Assembly (NCBI RefSeq): GCF_037325665.1
Contig: NC_090246.1
Location: 12,947,495-13,011,494 of the forward strand
DNA: 64,000 nucleotides
From: Littorina saxatilis
Taxonomy: Eukaryota; Mollusca; Gastropoda; Littorinimorpha; Littorinidae
Direction: 5' to 3'
The translations under genes and the position numbers were made by a program. Within the stretch, counting starts at the first letter, position 1, and each line of letters starts with the position of its first letter. The notes below the pieces were generated by a model. The model was not told where the DNA came from, did no database searches, and saw only the letters and a program-made list of their open reading frames with translations. Positions 1-10,000 of the stretch are shown piece after piece.

Positions 1-118
1 CTATGCCATACTCGTAGCAAAGCCGCCGAATGGTACCGTAAACCAAGAATAGTGACGTAAGAAAATAGAATGTCGTCTTTTGATTTGGAACGTGACGTGT
101 TTTAGAATGGAGATGTGG

Positions 119-161
<43 letters not shown>

Positions 162-473
162 GGAGAGAGAGAAGGAGTGAGGGAGAGAGAGAGTGTGTGT
201 GTGTGTGAATGTCTGAAGAGTACTCGGGTCCAGCGCGAGCGTTTTTTATACTTAAACGGCATCAAAGTAGAGGCATTCTCTTTGAACACAAAGGTACAAC
301 AAGAAAAAAAGGAAAAAAACATAAATTCCCACCAGAGATACTTTGAAATTTGTCTTCTTCTACACTGCACACAAAGTCACACTTTCAAATGCAAGAGCCA
401 TAAATATGGTCGGTCTGAAACATCTTCTGCAAGCGGTTTAGTTTGCTCAAATATGCTGAGACCTAAAGCACAC
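1..473. other. Left flank, no gene recognised; (TG)n(AG)n microsatellite
   Basis: No coding region is supported here. Positions about 121-204 are a TG run passing into AG-rich sequence and back to TG. The rest is unique-looking AT-rich DNA up to the outer end of the DIRS element at 474. Confidence 0.6.
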
Positions 474-516
474 AATACAAAATTTTATAAGTAAATTTTA
501 ATTTAATTAATATACT

Positions 517-691
517 TACCCAACTCACATATAGCAATTAACTCTAGTTCAGTGCTGGTTACGCTGTACGCGTCCCCTTGGTAACAAGGGAGACCACTCT
601 AAAAAAGAGAGTGACCAATCCCATAAGGCCAGACCAACTACCGGTCCGACTTCCGTATGCGTGCGCATACGCCGCCATTTGTATCATTCCA
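517..691 (-). repeat. DIRS inverted terminal repeat (3' end of element)
   Basis: This is the inverted partner of 6072-6246. By eye the two arms match throughout, starting from ACCCAACTCACATATAGC. A spurious open frame at 578-820 is just this repeat. Confidence 0.9.
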
Positions 692-758
692 TCGAAGCCC
701 AACTCACTCCCTTTTTTAGTCCCAAATACCACCACAGCGGGGAGGCGGGAGGGATTAA

Positions 759-850
759 ACGATGTGAGTTGGGTAAGTATATTAATTAAATTAAAATTTA
801 CTTATAAAATTTTGTATTAAATTACATACACTATACCCAACTCACATATA
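759..850 (-). repeat. DIRS internal complementary region
   Basis: Positions 761-814 are the inverse complement of the outermost left end (478-531). Positions 814-850 are the inverse complement of the outermost right end (about 6229-6265). The two parts abut at a shared AATA. In DIRS elements this region templates completion and circularisation of the cDNA. It lies next to the 3' inverted repeat, its standard position. Confidence 0.88.
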
Positions 851-888
851 GCAGATTGCTACTATAGGTGGTGGGTACTTACCAAAAT

Positions 889-3882
889 TCAACCACGCAG
901 GACTTGCCCCGCGGCTACCATCGCTGGTAGCGCAGAGCTGCCATCCTGCCTCAGTGAAGCGACGTCCCTGAGGTAAAAGTTTATAAAAACATCCTCTGAT
1001 CTCCAGTATGCTGATTCTAGCACTTCAGCCAGACGACCAGACTTGAGGACGGCCAAAGAGGCCGCCCAGGCTCTTGACTCATGAGTTCTTGCAGAGGTGA
1101 GAGGCAAGACAGCCCTAGACTCTCCTGACTGAGCCTCCCACCAGGCATAAGCCTGCTTGATCAGTGTAGATACCCACTTGGTCAACGTGACCTTCGCAAT
1201 ATCCTTATCCCTAGCTGTGTTTAAGGAAATAAAGAGCAGCTTTTGGGTTTCTGAGCGAATATGCCGAGTTCGTGACAGGTAGAGGCTGAGCGACCGGACG
1301 GGACAATTAGCTAGATCTGGATCTCCAGGAGCTAAAACCGTGCTTAACGGCAAGATATGCAAAACAGGCGAAACATGACCGGGCTTCTGATTCTTAGCGA
1401 GGAAGCCGGGCATAAATTTGAGAGACAACGAACCATCCTTTTCAAAGGAAATGTCTTTCCCTAGACCGGACAAAGCATGAATTTCGCTACCTCTCCTTGA
1501 AGTAGCAAGCAAAGTTAAAAACACGGCCTTGCGAGTCAAATTAAGCAAAGTAGCCGAACGGATGGGCTCAAACTCCCCCGAGGCTAAGAAACGTAAAACC
1601 AAAAATAAATCCCAGGCAGGGAGGTGCGATTTAACCCGAGCGGCTGTAAGGGAAGCGCCCTTCAGAACACTAGAGATCACCCCGCCAAGTGAGATCTTAC
1701 GCCCCAACTGTAAAAGAGTTGAGGATATCGCCGACCTCCTTACTCTAAGGGAAGAGGGAGAACCTCCCTGCTCTGCCAACCACGCAAGGTGGTTGGCTAC
1801 CTGCATGGACCTTGGTGCAAGGGGATTAACCCCGTTAAGCGCGCACCACCTAGCCCAAGCTGCCCAGTGCGAAGAGTATACCGAAGTTGTAGACTCTCTA
1901 TGGGCGTGGCGGACGAACTTTACAGTAGACGCAGAGGCCCCCGCCTTAAGCAGAGCGCTTCGGATAGAATCCAGGCGTGAAGGCTCAAGAGCCGCGGATT
2001 TTCGTGGGGGATGCCTGACCGAGGCTGCACGAGGTCCCCCTTTTTCACGGCGAGAGGGATCGGAGGCCGAACTGCTAGACGCAGTAGGTCGGGAAACCAG
2101 TGCTGGCTTGGCCAAAACGGAGCGACCAGAACCAGCGCTGGCTTCTCTAAGTCTACTTTTCTGAGGACCTTTCCGAGGAGGCAAAACGGAGGGAACGCAT
2201 ACGCTGTCAGGTTTGCCCAACTGATTTCCAAGGCATTCACCCTCCAGGCCAGAGGATCTGGGAAGGGGGAGACAAAGAGAGGGAGCCTTGCTGAAAACCT
2301 CGTTGCGAAAAGATCGATCACCGGCTTGTCTATCTGCAACCAGAGACGATCCAGGGATTGGTGTGAGAGGGTCCACTCCGAGTGAACCACCTTGTCCCCC
2401 CTGCTCAAACTGTCCGCCAGGACGTTCAGACTTCCCTTCAGGTAAACAGCTGAAAGAAGGATGCCATGAGAGTTGCACCACGTCAGAATGAGGCAGGCTT
2501 TGTCTGACAGACTGGGAGACCGTGTCCCCCCCTGCTTGTTCACATACGACGCCACCGTCGTGTTGTCTGTGTGAATCCTGACATGTCTGCCCTCCAGCAA
2601 GGGCCTGAACGCCCGCAGAGCCAGAGAGACTGCCTCCAACTCCAGCAGATTGATGTGAAGGGAGCTTAGTGTTGAGTCCCACACCCCCGACACCATCTGC
2701 CCGTCTAGATGAGCCCCCCACCCTGACAGAGAAGCATCCGTAAAGAGCTCCTTCTCTGGCTGAGGGCACACAATGGGAACTCCCTGAAAGAGCACCGGGA
2801 GCAGCCACGCGCGAGTGGTCTCCAGAAACCACACCCCAAGAGGGATCTGAACGTTCCAATCCTGGACTGACTGGTCCCACCTTGACTGCAGAGCGACCTG
2901 AAACGGCCGTTTGTTCACTCTGCCCAGCGGGATAAGAGTTGCCATAGACTCCATTTGCCCCAGCACCGACGTAAGAACCCGAGCACTGGCCTGATTCTCT
3001 CCGTCGAGAGAGCGTATCAGTGCCTGGAGTTTGTCCACTCGTCTCTGAGACGGGCGAACTGACCAGGCCCGCGTATCGAACTCCATGCCCAGATACACAA
3101 AACTTTGGGATGGAACCAGTTCCGATTTTGTGCGATTGATCGAGAATCCCAGCTGCGAAGCTTGACTCAGAACCGTCTGAGTATGCAGATCGCAGAGATC
3201 CTTTTGCTGGTGCAGGATTAACCAGTCGTCCAGATAGGCTCTTAACCGGACCCCGTCCTTCCTTACAAGAGCGCACAGCTGCCGCACAACCATCGTGAAC
3301 ACCCAAGGGGCTAGCGACAGGCCAAACGGCAGAGCTCTGAACTGATACACTTTGTCCCCCCAGGGGAAGCGTAGCCACTTCCTGTCCGAAACGTGAATGA
3401 GGATGTGGAAGTACGCGTCTGTTAAGTCTACAGACGTCGCCCAGTCCCCCGGACGCAACGCCTCCCGAACAGAGGTAGCCGTCTCCATGGTGAACCGTAT
3501 TGTTCGTAAGAACTTGTTCAGAGAGGAAAGATCCAAGACCGGCCTCCAAGCCCCCGAGGCTTTTGGTACTACGAACAGCCGCCCGTAATACCCCGGAGAC
3601 CGCAGATCTATGACCTCCTCTATTGCTCCCTTGAGCAACAGAGCAGTCACTTCCTTTTGAACAGCATCTCGTGCTTCTAGATCCTTTGGCGCCCTGCAGG
3701 GCGGGATTATCCTGACCAGAGGAGCCTTCTCCTCTGACCAGAGCAGCCGGAACCCCGAACGCACGATCCCAGTAACCCACTTGCTGTCCACTAATTGTAG
3801 CCAGGAAGTGAGGGCCCTGGACGGGCCGCCCGCTACAACAAGCGCGGGGGCTACCGGGACGTGCTGTTCGGGGAAGTTTCAT
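889..3882 (-). CDS. DIRS tyrosine recombinase (C-terminal part of a long overlapping frame)
   Basis: This 997-codon frame overlaps the reverse transcriptase frame. Only its C-terminal third, about residues 650-997 (889 to about 1920), is recognisable. It is a phage-integrase-type tyrosine recombinase with an N-terminal core-binding part (HRESTTSVYSSHWAAW) followed by the catalytic fold. Candidate catalytic residues are the Arg in LLATSRRGSEIH, the His-x-x-Arg in ARTHESRAWAAS and the Tyr in VFINFYLRD. The enzyme inserts the circular DNA copy without a target duplication. The upstream two thirds of the frame is probably only open because it overlaps the RT gene. The translation start actually used is unknown. 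Confidence 0.85.
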   Translation of the reverse strand: MKLPRTARPGSPRACCSGRPVQGPHFLATISGQQVGYWDRAFGVPAALVRGEGSSGQDNPALQGAKGSRSTRCCSKGSDCSVAQGSNRGGHRSAVSGVLRAAVRSTKSLGGLEAGLGSFLSEQVLTNNTVHHGDGYLCSGGVASGGLGDVCRLNRRVLPHPHSRFGQEVATLPLGGQSVSVQSSAVWPVASPLGVHDGCAAAVRSCKEGRGPVKSLSGRLVNPAPAKGSLRSAYSDGSESSFAAGILDQSHKIGTGSIPKFCVSGHGVRYAGLVSSPVSETSGQTPGTDTLSRRRESGQCSGSYVGAGANGVYGNSYPAGQSEQTAVSGRSAVKVGPVSPGLERSDPSWGVVSGDHSRVAAPGALSGSSHCVPSAREGALYGCFSVRVGGSSRRADGVGGVGLNTKLPSHQSAGVGGSLSGSAGVQALAGGQTCQDSHRQHDGGVVCEQAGGDTVSQSVRQSLPHSDVVQLSWHPSFSCLPEGKSERPGGQFEQGGQGGSLGVDPLTPIPGSSLVADRQAGDRSFRNEVFSKAPSLCLPLPRSSGLEGECLGNQLGKPDSVCVPSVLPPRKGPQKSRLREASAGSGRSVLAKPALVSRPTASSSSASDPSRREKGGPRAASVRHPPRKSAALEPSRLDSIRSALLKAGASASTVKFVRHAHRESTTSVYSSHWAAWARWCALNGVNPLAPRSMQVANHLAWLAEQGGSPSSLRVRRSAISSTLLQLGRKISLGGVISSVLKGASLTAARVKSHLPAWDLFLVLRFLASGEFEPIRSATLLNLTRKAVFLTLLATSRRGSEIHALSGLGKDISFEKDGSLSLKFMPGFLAKNQKPGHVSPVLHILPLSTVLAPGDPDLANCPVRSLSLYLSRTRHIRSETQKLLFISLNTARDKDIAKVTLTKWVSTLIKQAYAWWEAQSGESRAVLPLTSARTHESRAWAASLAVLKSGRLAEVLESAYWRSEDVFINFYLRDVASLRQDGSSALPAMVAAGQVLRG
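1920..3791 (-). CDS. DIRS reverse transcriptase / RNase H
   Basis: This is a reverse transcriptase with RNase H that makes the cDNA of the element. RT signatures in order: LYVVP-like strand (GRLFVVPKASGAWRPV), the catalytic Asp region SVDLTDAYFHI, RALPFGLSLAPWVF, and the YLDDWL box that carries the two metal-binding aspartates. RNase H follows with FTDASLSGWGAH, LLELEAVSLAL and IHTDNTTVASYV. The C-terminal block beginning VIDLFATRFSARLPLF is characteristic of DIRS proteins. The frame runs from just after the gag-like ORF into the recombinase region, and initiation is probably by overlap or read-through as in relatives. The exact start is uncertain. Confidence 0.9.
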   Translation of the reverse strand: MDSKWVTGIVRSGFRLLWSEEKAPLVRIIPPCRAPKDLEARDAVQKEVTALLLKGAIEEVIDLRSPGYYGRLFVVPKASGAWRPVLDLSSLNKFLRTIRFTMETATSVREALRPGDWATSVDLTDAYFHILIHVSDRKWLRFPWGDKVYQFRALPFGLSLAPWVFTMVVRQLCALVRKDGVRLRAYLDDWLILHQQKDLCDLHTQTVLSQASQLGFSINRTKSELVPSQSFVYLGMEFDTRAWSVRPSQRRVDKLQALIRSLDGENQASARVLTSVLGQMESMATLIPLGRVNKRPFQVALQSRWDQSVQDWNVQIPLGVWFLETTRAWLLPVLFQGVPIVCPQPEKELFTDASLSGWGAHLDGQMVSGVWDSTLSSLHINLLELEAVSLALRAFRPLLEGRHVRIHTDNTTVASYVNKQGGTRSPSLSDKACLILTWCNSHGILLSAVYLKGSLNVLADSLSRGDKVVHSEWTLSHQSLDRLWLQIDKPVIDLFATRFSARLPLFVSPFPDPLAWRVNALEISWANLTAYAFPPFCLLGKVLRKVDLEKPALVLVAPFWPSQHWFPDLLRLAVRPPIPLAVKKGDLVQPRSGIPHENPRLLSLHAWILSEALCLRRGPLRLL

Positions 3883-5837
3883 TGGGGGTGAGGCTTGCGC
3901 CCCGACCCCCTAGAGCCTCCAAAAGACTGCCCCCTCTTCTGATAGGGCGCTCCACGGCCCCTACCCCTAGAGGCAAAGGACTGTTTATGCGCCTTGCCAC
4001 CCCCAGAAGAGGAAGCCTGAGGCTTGCTGGCAGCCTGAGTCTGCGTGCTGGACTTGCTCTGCGGCTTCTGGAACCCGTGCTGCGCGATGCGCGCAATCGC
4101 AATGTCTCTCGCATCCTGGGTCTCTTTCCGGAGAGCGTCAAGAGAAGATTGACCCAGCAGAGCACCCTCCGAAAAAGGCGAGACCTTCAGACCCTCTATG
4201 GTAGCCTTGTCCGAGATCTTAGAACCCGCCAAAAAGGCTGACCTCCTAGACAACACCGCATGGGTGTAAAGCCTTGCCGACAAAGCCATCTGCTCTCTCG
4301 TCACTTTAGCCAAAGTAGACAGGAGAGTAGTAGCCACAGCAGGAGAAGCGTCGAACCGAAACTCAAAAGGATCGAGCGAGGACGCAATAGATCGAGAGAG
4401 CGACCTCTGTAACGACTCAGAGACAGAGGACAACTCTAGAAGAGACCTACCGGTCTCCTCTATGGCCAACAGAGAACTTTCAGTGCAAGGGACAGGCTTG
4501 TCCTTCCTGTAAGCATCCTCTCTTAGACTGGCCAGTTCCGGTGAAACCGGAAGTGCACAAGATGGCAAAGCAAAGGATTCGATCAAGTTGACCGGAAACG
4601 GATTCAACCTAAAGCTGTGCGAAGAGGAAGCAGGACGATCCCCCTCTTTCACAACCCAAGGCAACACTTCCTCCGGAACCTCACCATGCTGAGCTAGCAG
4701 AGGGACCGGAGCATGCCGTTTACCCTTCAGGGTAGATGCCATCTCAACAGCAATAGTCGGCGATTCCCGAAAGCGGAAGTGAGGCTTCTGCTCCCTCGCA
4801 CCCCGGAAATCGTCCAGTGCCGAAAGGGGTGGGGCAAGATTCATCTTACTTTCCACCACCCCTTCCGGGAAGAACTTAAACGCCGCTTCCGCTGCCAGTG
4901 CCACCATGGCTGGGAGCTTGAAGGGCAAGTTCAGTTGGGTGTCCCCCGGAACGGAAGGAGCACCCTCGTCAGTATCCCCGTCCTGCTCTTGAAAGCAGTC
5001 CGGAAACCGACCCTCGGACACACCGTGTTCCGACCAAGGATCGTCACCGACAACTTCCTGCCCCCTGGGCGGAAGAGGACTCAGCACCTCGCCGGCACTC
5101 TCTATGAGTTGCGGACCGAGAGCCTTACCCTTTCGCTGATCAGGGCCCAGACCCGCAACCGACCCCCTGTCACAGCAGGAGGGGCCAGCCGCGGTATCTG
5201 AGCTTTCGCGGTGCAACTTTCGTTGGCCCGCTACTCGCTCCTGACCACGCACACCGCTTTCGCCAGAGAACCCAGCTACTCGCGGTGTCAACATACCTTT
5301 GTCAAGTGCGGGCACGTTCAGCAAAGACACCCAGCGTGAGCCACCATCCTGCGGAGCATGAACATCTGCCTGAGTCACAGTAGCAGACGGCCGGGCGGAA
5401 GTAGAGGAGGAAGTCAAAGGAGACGACCCGATCCTGGCAAGAGAACAAACATCCGAAACACCGGACGGGAGGGAACGAAGTTCCTCCCTAGTAGAGGAAA
5501 GCTCCGACGCTAATGTCGAAACTTGCGCACTAAGTGTCAACAACAGAGAAGCTACCTCCGCATTAGCTAAACCTGGGCAAGGTGTGGAATCCGAAACACC
5601 GGAGGCCAAGCCAGAAACATTAACTTTATCTAAGGCAACTTTAGACAGAGGAGGGCTAACATGCTTGTCAGCCAAAACCGGTGACTTAGCGGAAGACGAA
5701 TCAGAAGTCAAAGACGCGTCAAGTCCAGCGCTCTTACTAGACTTACGCGAAGATTTCCTAGAAGGAGTCGCATCAGCCGAGACCTGTCTCGAACTAGGCT
5801 TCTTCAACGCACTATCTTTGAGTGCCGCTTCCGCCAT
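3879..5837 (-). CDS. DIRS ORF1, gag-like protein
   Basis: This is the first ORF of the element (about 652 codons from the ATG at 5837; an upstream in-frame non-ATG extension is unlikely). The protein is Ser/Ala-rich with Lys-rich N-terminal stretches (KKPSSRQVSADATPSRKSSR) and a basic, Gly/Gln/Arg-rich C-terminus (SRGRGRGAPYQKRGQSFGG) suited to nucleic-acid binding. Position and composition fit the structural gag-like protein of DIRS elements. There is no motif specific enough for more. It ends within a few bases of the start of the following long frame. Confidence 0.75.
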   Translation of the reverse strand: MAEAALKDSALKKPSSRQVSADATPSRKSSRKSSKSAGLDASLTSDSSSAKSPVLADKHVSPPLSKVALDKVNVSGLASGVSDSTPCPGLANAEVASLLLTLSAQVSTLASELSSTREELRSLPSGVSDVCSLARIGSSPLTSSSTSARPSATVTQADVHAPQDGGSRWVSLLNVPALDKGMLTPRVAGFSGESGVRGQERVAGQRKLHRESSDTAAGPSCCDRGSVAGLGPDQRKGKALGPQLIESAGEVLSPLPPRGQEVVGDDPWSEHGVSEGRFPDCFQEQDGDTDEGAPSVPGDTQLNLPFKLPAMVALAAEAAFKFFPEGVVESKMNLAPPLSALDDFRGAREQKPHFRFRESPTIAVEMASTLKGKRHAPVPLLAQHGEVPEEVLPWVVKEGDRPASSSHSFRLNPFPVNLIESFALPSCALPVSPELASLREDAYRKDKPVPCTESSLLAIEETGRSLLELSSVSESLQRSLSRSIASSLDPFEFRFDASPAVATTLLSTLAKVTREQMALSARLYTHAVLSRRSAFLAGSKISDKATIEGLKVSPFSEGALLGQSSLDALRKETQDARDIAIARIAQHGFQKPQSKSSTQTQAASKPQASSSGGGKAHKQSFASRGRGRGAPYQKRGQSFGGSRGSGRKPHPQ

Positions 5838-6071
5838 TACAACAACAAACTCACAAAAATTTTCAGTCAAAAAATTTATAAGTTCGAAAGCAGCGACAAA
5901 CGTCGCTAAAGTTGCGATAAATCAGAAAGATCTCACCCCACACAGCGTAGGAACAGGTGTAAAGCTTCAGGCGGTACCAAGGGGTGCATCCGAAGTCCTA
6001 AGACCAAGGTGTAAAGCTGACAACAGCAGGAGCGTACATAAAACGCGACCAGACCCTTGGATCGCTGAGAG

Positions 6072-6246
6072 TGGAATGATACAAATGGCGGCGTATGCGC
6101 ACGCATACGGAAGTCGGACCGGTAGTTGGTCTGGCCTTATGGGATTGGTCACTCTCTTTTTTAGAGTGGTCTCCCTTGTTACCAAGGGGACGCGTACAGC
6201 GTAACCAGCACTGAACTAGAGTTAATTGCTATATGTGAGTTGGGTA
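6072..6246 (-). repeat. DIRS inverted terminal repeat (5' end of element)
   Basis: This is the inverted partner of 517-691 and lies upstream of ORF1, so it probably contains the element's promoter. The outer 6229-6265 segment is copied in the internal complementary region. Confidence 0.9.
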
Positions 6247-6265
6247 TAGTGTATGTAATTTAATA

Positions 6266-6929
6266 GCACCTTTCATAAGAGTACAGCCTATGTACTGGCC
6301 ACGTGTCCTTTCATGGCACGGACATGGTAACAGAACAACTAAAGATGTTACTCATCGAAGTTTAATCATACAGCAGGGCTTGAAAGACGAAAAAGGGAGA
6401 CAATTTGGTGTGACCACTAACAAAAAAGTGAAACAAAGCAGAGTTGGAGGCTCCTTGAAATTTAAAAAAAAAGAAAGAAAGAACCAAATCTACAGGCTGA
6501 TGTGCATGAAAAAGTTACCAACCAGGTGGGAGCTAACTTCTGGGTTGTATTGGCTAAAATCACAAACAAACCTCATTTTCAACCAATCCGACGCCACAGC
6601 TGGCTCCCATCAGGTTAGTAACTTTCTCGTGCACATTAGACACGATGCATCCTCTGCATAACTTTTGAGTGACACGGGTACAGTCTTCAGGTATTTTAGG
6701 AGGCATAAAGCCGGCTTTCATCGGAGAAACCCTTAACAAGGAGAAGGATTTAAGCCCTGATGCAGGTGTCCTCTCATCAAAGGAACCTTAAGTTAGAGTT
6801 ATACTACAGGCACCACCGTACATTCATGTCAAAGAAAAGGGCATAGATTTCCCCCACTGCCTTGTTGCCTGCAGATAGTCTGCATATTTACATTTTGGGG
6901 CGAGTTTTGTTCAAACTGCCTTGTATTGT
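6266..6929. other. 3' flank of survivin; small palindromic repeat
   Basis: No gene is seen. It lies between the DIRS end and the survivin stop codon, so part is probably survivin 3' UTR. Segments 6494-6538 and 6598-6641 form imperfect inverted arms (GATGTGCATGAAAAAGTTAC against GTAACTTTCTCGTGCACAT), a small fold-back MITE-like unit. A diverged piece of the M2 repeat may lie near 6750-6830. Confidence 0.5.
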
Positions 6930-7016
6930 CTAGGATTGTAAGAAGGTCTCCATTTCTGAACGTACAGCTTGACTTTGTTCCCTCAGCTCCTTGGCCTTTG
7001 CGTCAAACAGCTTATT
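6930..7016 (-). CDS. BIRC5: Survivin exon 4 (terminal)
   Basis: The acceptor TTTGCAG precedes AATAAGCTG. The exon has 28 codons plus TAG (6930-6932), encoding the amphipathic C-terminal helix NKLFDAKAKELREQ through EMETFLQS. It corresponds to the human ending [20 protein letters not shown] in length and character. Confidence 0.9.
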   Translation of the reverse strand, partial: NKLFDAKAKELREQSQAVRSEMETFLQS

Positions 7017-10000
7017 CTGCAAATGAAAAGAACAATGTTGGAGTCTGCAGTACAGTGAAACTCAAATTTTAAGACCCCCACAAAATCAGGTCTTTTTCTT
7101 CTTCTTCTTCTTCTGCGTTCGTGGGCTGAAACTCCCACGTACACTCGTGTTTTTTGCACGAGTGGAATTTTACGTGTATGACCGTTTTTTACCCCGCCAT
7201 TTAAGCAGCCATACGCCGTTTTCGGAGGAAGCATGCTGGGTATTTTCGTGTTTCTATAACCCACCGAACTCTGACATGGATTACAGGATCTTTTTCGTGC
7301 GCACTTGGTCTTGTGCTTGCGTGTACACACGGGGGTGTTCGGACACCGAGGAGAGTCTGCACACAAAGTTGACTCTGAGAAATAAATCTCTCGCCGAACG
7401 TGGGGACGAACTCACGCTGACAGCGGCCAACTGGATACAAATCTTTAAAAAGAGGCAGTGGTAAAATGGAGGTAAATTTACAAAGGGTATAAAAAGAACA
7501 TCTGAAAAAGTCAGGTCTTATAACAGAGGCAGTCGTAAATTGGGGTGGGGTCTTAAAAGGGGGGTTCCACTGTATAATGTTGTAAAATTAAAAAGTGAGA
7601 GGATACGAACTACCGCCAAAAAGCAAACCACCATGGCATTTTGGCAGCTAGCTCTGCTGCACTTTGTGACAAAGTTTTATCCTTCAAACATGTGAGCACT
7701 ATTTTCCTGTATGAATTCATTTTCAGCTCTGATGGAAGTTTTTAGCAGCGTTCGTTTTAGGAGTTTCAGGGATTTTTTTCTCTCTTAATTTTAAATCAGT
7801 CTAATCTGTGTCTGGTACCTAGAGGTTATGAACAGAAAATCTGAAAAAGTAAGGCCTTAAAAAAGAGGAAGTCTCACTATTTTGCAGGTCTGTCTTTTGA
7901 TCTCCAGTTTGAGCAGCTCCTGTACTGACAGTTCCTCCACAGGCACACCAAACTTGAGGAACGGACACTGTGCCGAGTGCTTCTTGTGCTCTGACCTGCA
8001 ACACAGTGGGATTTCACTTTACACAATACACAATCTTCACCAAACTTGAGGAACGGACATTGTGCCGTGTGCTTCTTGTGCTCTGACCTGCAACACAGTG
8101 GGATTTCACTTTACACAATACACAATCTTCACCAAACTTGAGGAACGGACATTGTGCCGAGTGCTTCTTGTGCTCTGACCTGCAACACAGTGGGATTTCA
8201 CTAAACACAATCTTTAATTGCCCAAGGTTGGGAATTTGTCTTGACACTGCGGTTAAGAAACATTCACTCCAACCAGACACACCCAACAAACGCATCTATA
8301 GAAACTGATCAACCACATCAATTCAATTTAAATACGACACTGGACAGCAATTAAAAATATGTTACTTGCACTAAAACAACCAACATACACCCTAAAGCTT
8401 CTTGACCTCATGTCAGATACACACACACAGCAAATGCAAACTCTCGCACAGGCGGACTTGAACAAATTCAAACACTTGTACCTTAAAGTGTAATTCACCA
8501 GCCTACATGGGCAAGAACAAATACAGGACATAATAAGAAACGAGAATGAGAAACTAAAAAATTGTTGGTAAACTGAGAGGTAATCACAAATTTTGTTAAA
8601 AGTTCTTATTTTTGTCTTGTTGGTTGCTTGGTACTGGCACAAGAAATGACCAGTCGACCGTGAGTCAATGATCTAACGATATTTCTGAATTGGTCTTGTG
8701 ATCTGTTGCAAGAATTCCTGATATTTTAACTGAACGTGAAACTCATCAAAGTCTTCAAGTCCATTAGTTTTGATCCACACATCAAAAATAAATTCAGCGC
8801 AAAACTAATCTTTCTCAAGCACAAACAGCTAGACAAGAACAGACAAGTGTTTCTTTAAGGTGAGACATGCTTGCGGAGCTAGGAAGCGAGAGTGTATATG
8901 AAATGGTTTGATGGCTAGCTACGCAAGAATTGATTTAAACACCATTGGTTGATACCGAAAACGTTATCTGCACTGGTCGGTACACAGCCATGGACAGCCA
9001 ATTGGATTTGCAGCTTCGCAGCCGCCATTTTTTCTCCGGTAGTGAGTGTGTTCAAGACATGCTAGCCTTCCCTTGCCAAATCCTAGCCTTTCTCGCAGCA
9101 AGAATTGCCCAAGAAACGGTACTTGCTCGCCCCATACGCCAATTCTCGCGTTAAAGAAACGGGTGTCTGATCACGATGTAAGCTCTCCTGATGACTCACT
9201 GTCAGTGTCACTCGCTCAGGAACCCCCTTTTTAAGACCCCCCCCCCCCTCCCCCCCCCAATTTAAGATTTCCTCCCTTTTAAGACCCTGTTTTCTTATAC
9301 TTTCTGTTGATAACCTGTGTAAATTGACCCCCATCTTAAGACTCCCTCCTTATTAAGACCTGGTTTTGTCAGATTTGTGGAGGTCTTAAAAGGGGGGGGG
9401 GGTTCCACTGTACTACCAGCAAGATCTAGATGTGGCACTTTTTAGCACGTGTACCGGGTAACGTCATCAAATCTAGTGTTTACGTCACACGTTTGCCAAG
9501 ATCTGCAGTCTTGGTGGGAGCAAAACAACGTATGATTTGGAACATTGGAGAAAAAAAAGTGAGTCACGGGTGACGCAAGATCTACACGTACGCGTACAGG
9601 TCTTTGCTACACGTTGGATCATCTAGAATACTGTAGTGTCTCACCAAGGGTCATCTAGAATACTGTAGTGTCTCACCAAGGGTCATCTAGAATACTGTAG
9701 TGTCTCACCAAGGGTCATCTAGAATACTGTAGTGTCTCACCAAGGGTCATCTAGAATACTGTAATGTCTCACCAAGGGTCATCTAGAATACTGTAGTGTC
9801 TCACCAAGGGTCATCTTCTGGTTCCCATCCGTCGAGCTCCTTGTAACAAGCAAAGCAGCGGGTGGCATCAGGGGACTGGTCACTGGGGATGTGGTAAAAC
9901 CCTGCATCAGCCAGCTACAGTACAACAAAAGACATGTACATTATTTTGAAAATAAGTTAAATCTTGTTTACCATTTACCATTACCCACCAGGGTTTCATT

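Larger units (their letters stand above)
474..6265 (-). mobile_element. DIRS-type tyrosine-recombinase retrotransposon, looks whole
   Basis: The element reads on the minus strand: gag-like ORF, then reverse transcriptase/RNase H, then a tyrosine recombinase, with the last two overlapping in different frames as is usual for DIRS elements. It has inverted terminal repeats (517-691 and 6072-6246) that match by eye over about 175 bp, and an internal complementary region at 759-850 copying both outer ends. The outer ends share AATA (474-477 and 6262-6265), the same bases found at the join inside the internal complementary region. No target-site duplication is seen, as expected for recombinase-mediated insertion of an extrachromosomal circle. 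The long open frames and matching repeats suggest a young insertion. Confidence 0.9.

Noticed and set aside
1529-2164. 211-codon plus-strand frame
   Set aside because: It lies antisense within the DIRS RT/recombinase region and has no recognisable features.
7147-7464. 105-codon frame recurring near 23.9 and 62.2 kb
   Set aside because: It is the body of SINE S1 in each case.
9619-9810. Regular 32-bp direct repeats resembling a CRISPR array
   Set aside because: Units are contiguous with no spacers, lie in an animal intron, and contain a repeated splice donor.
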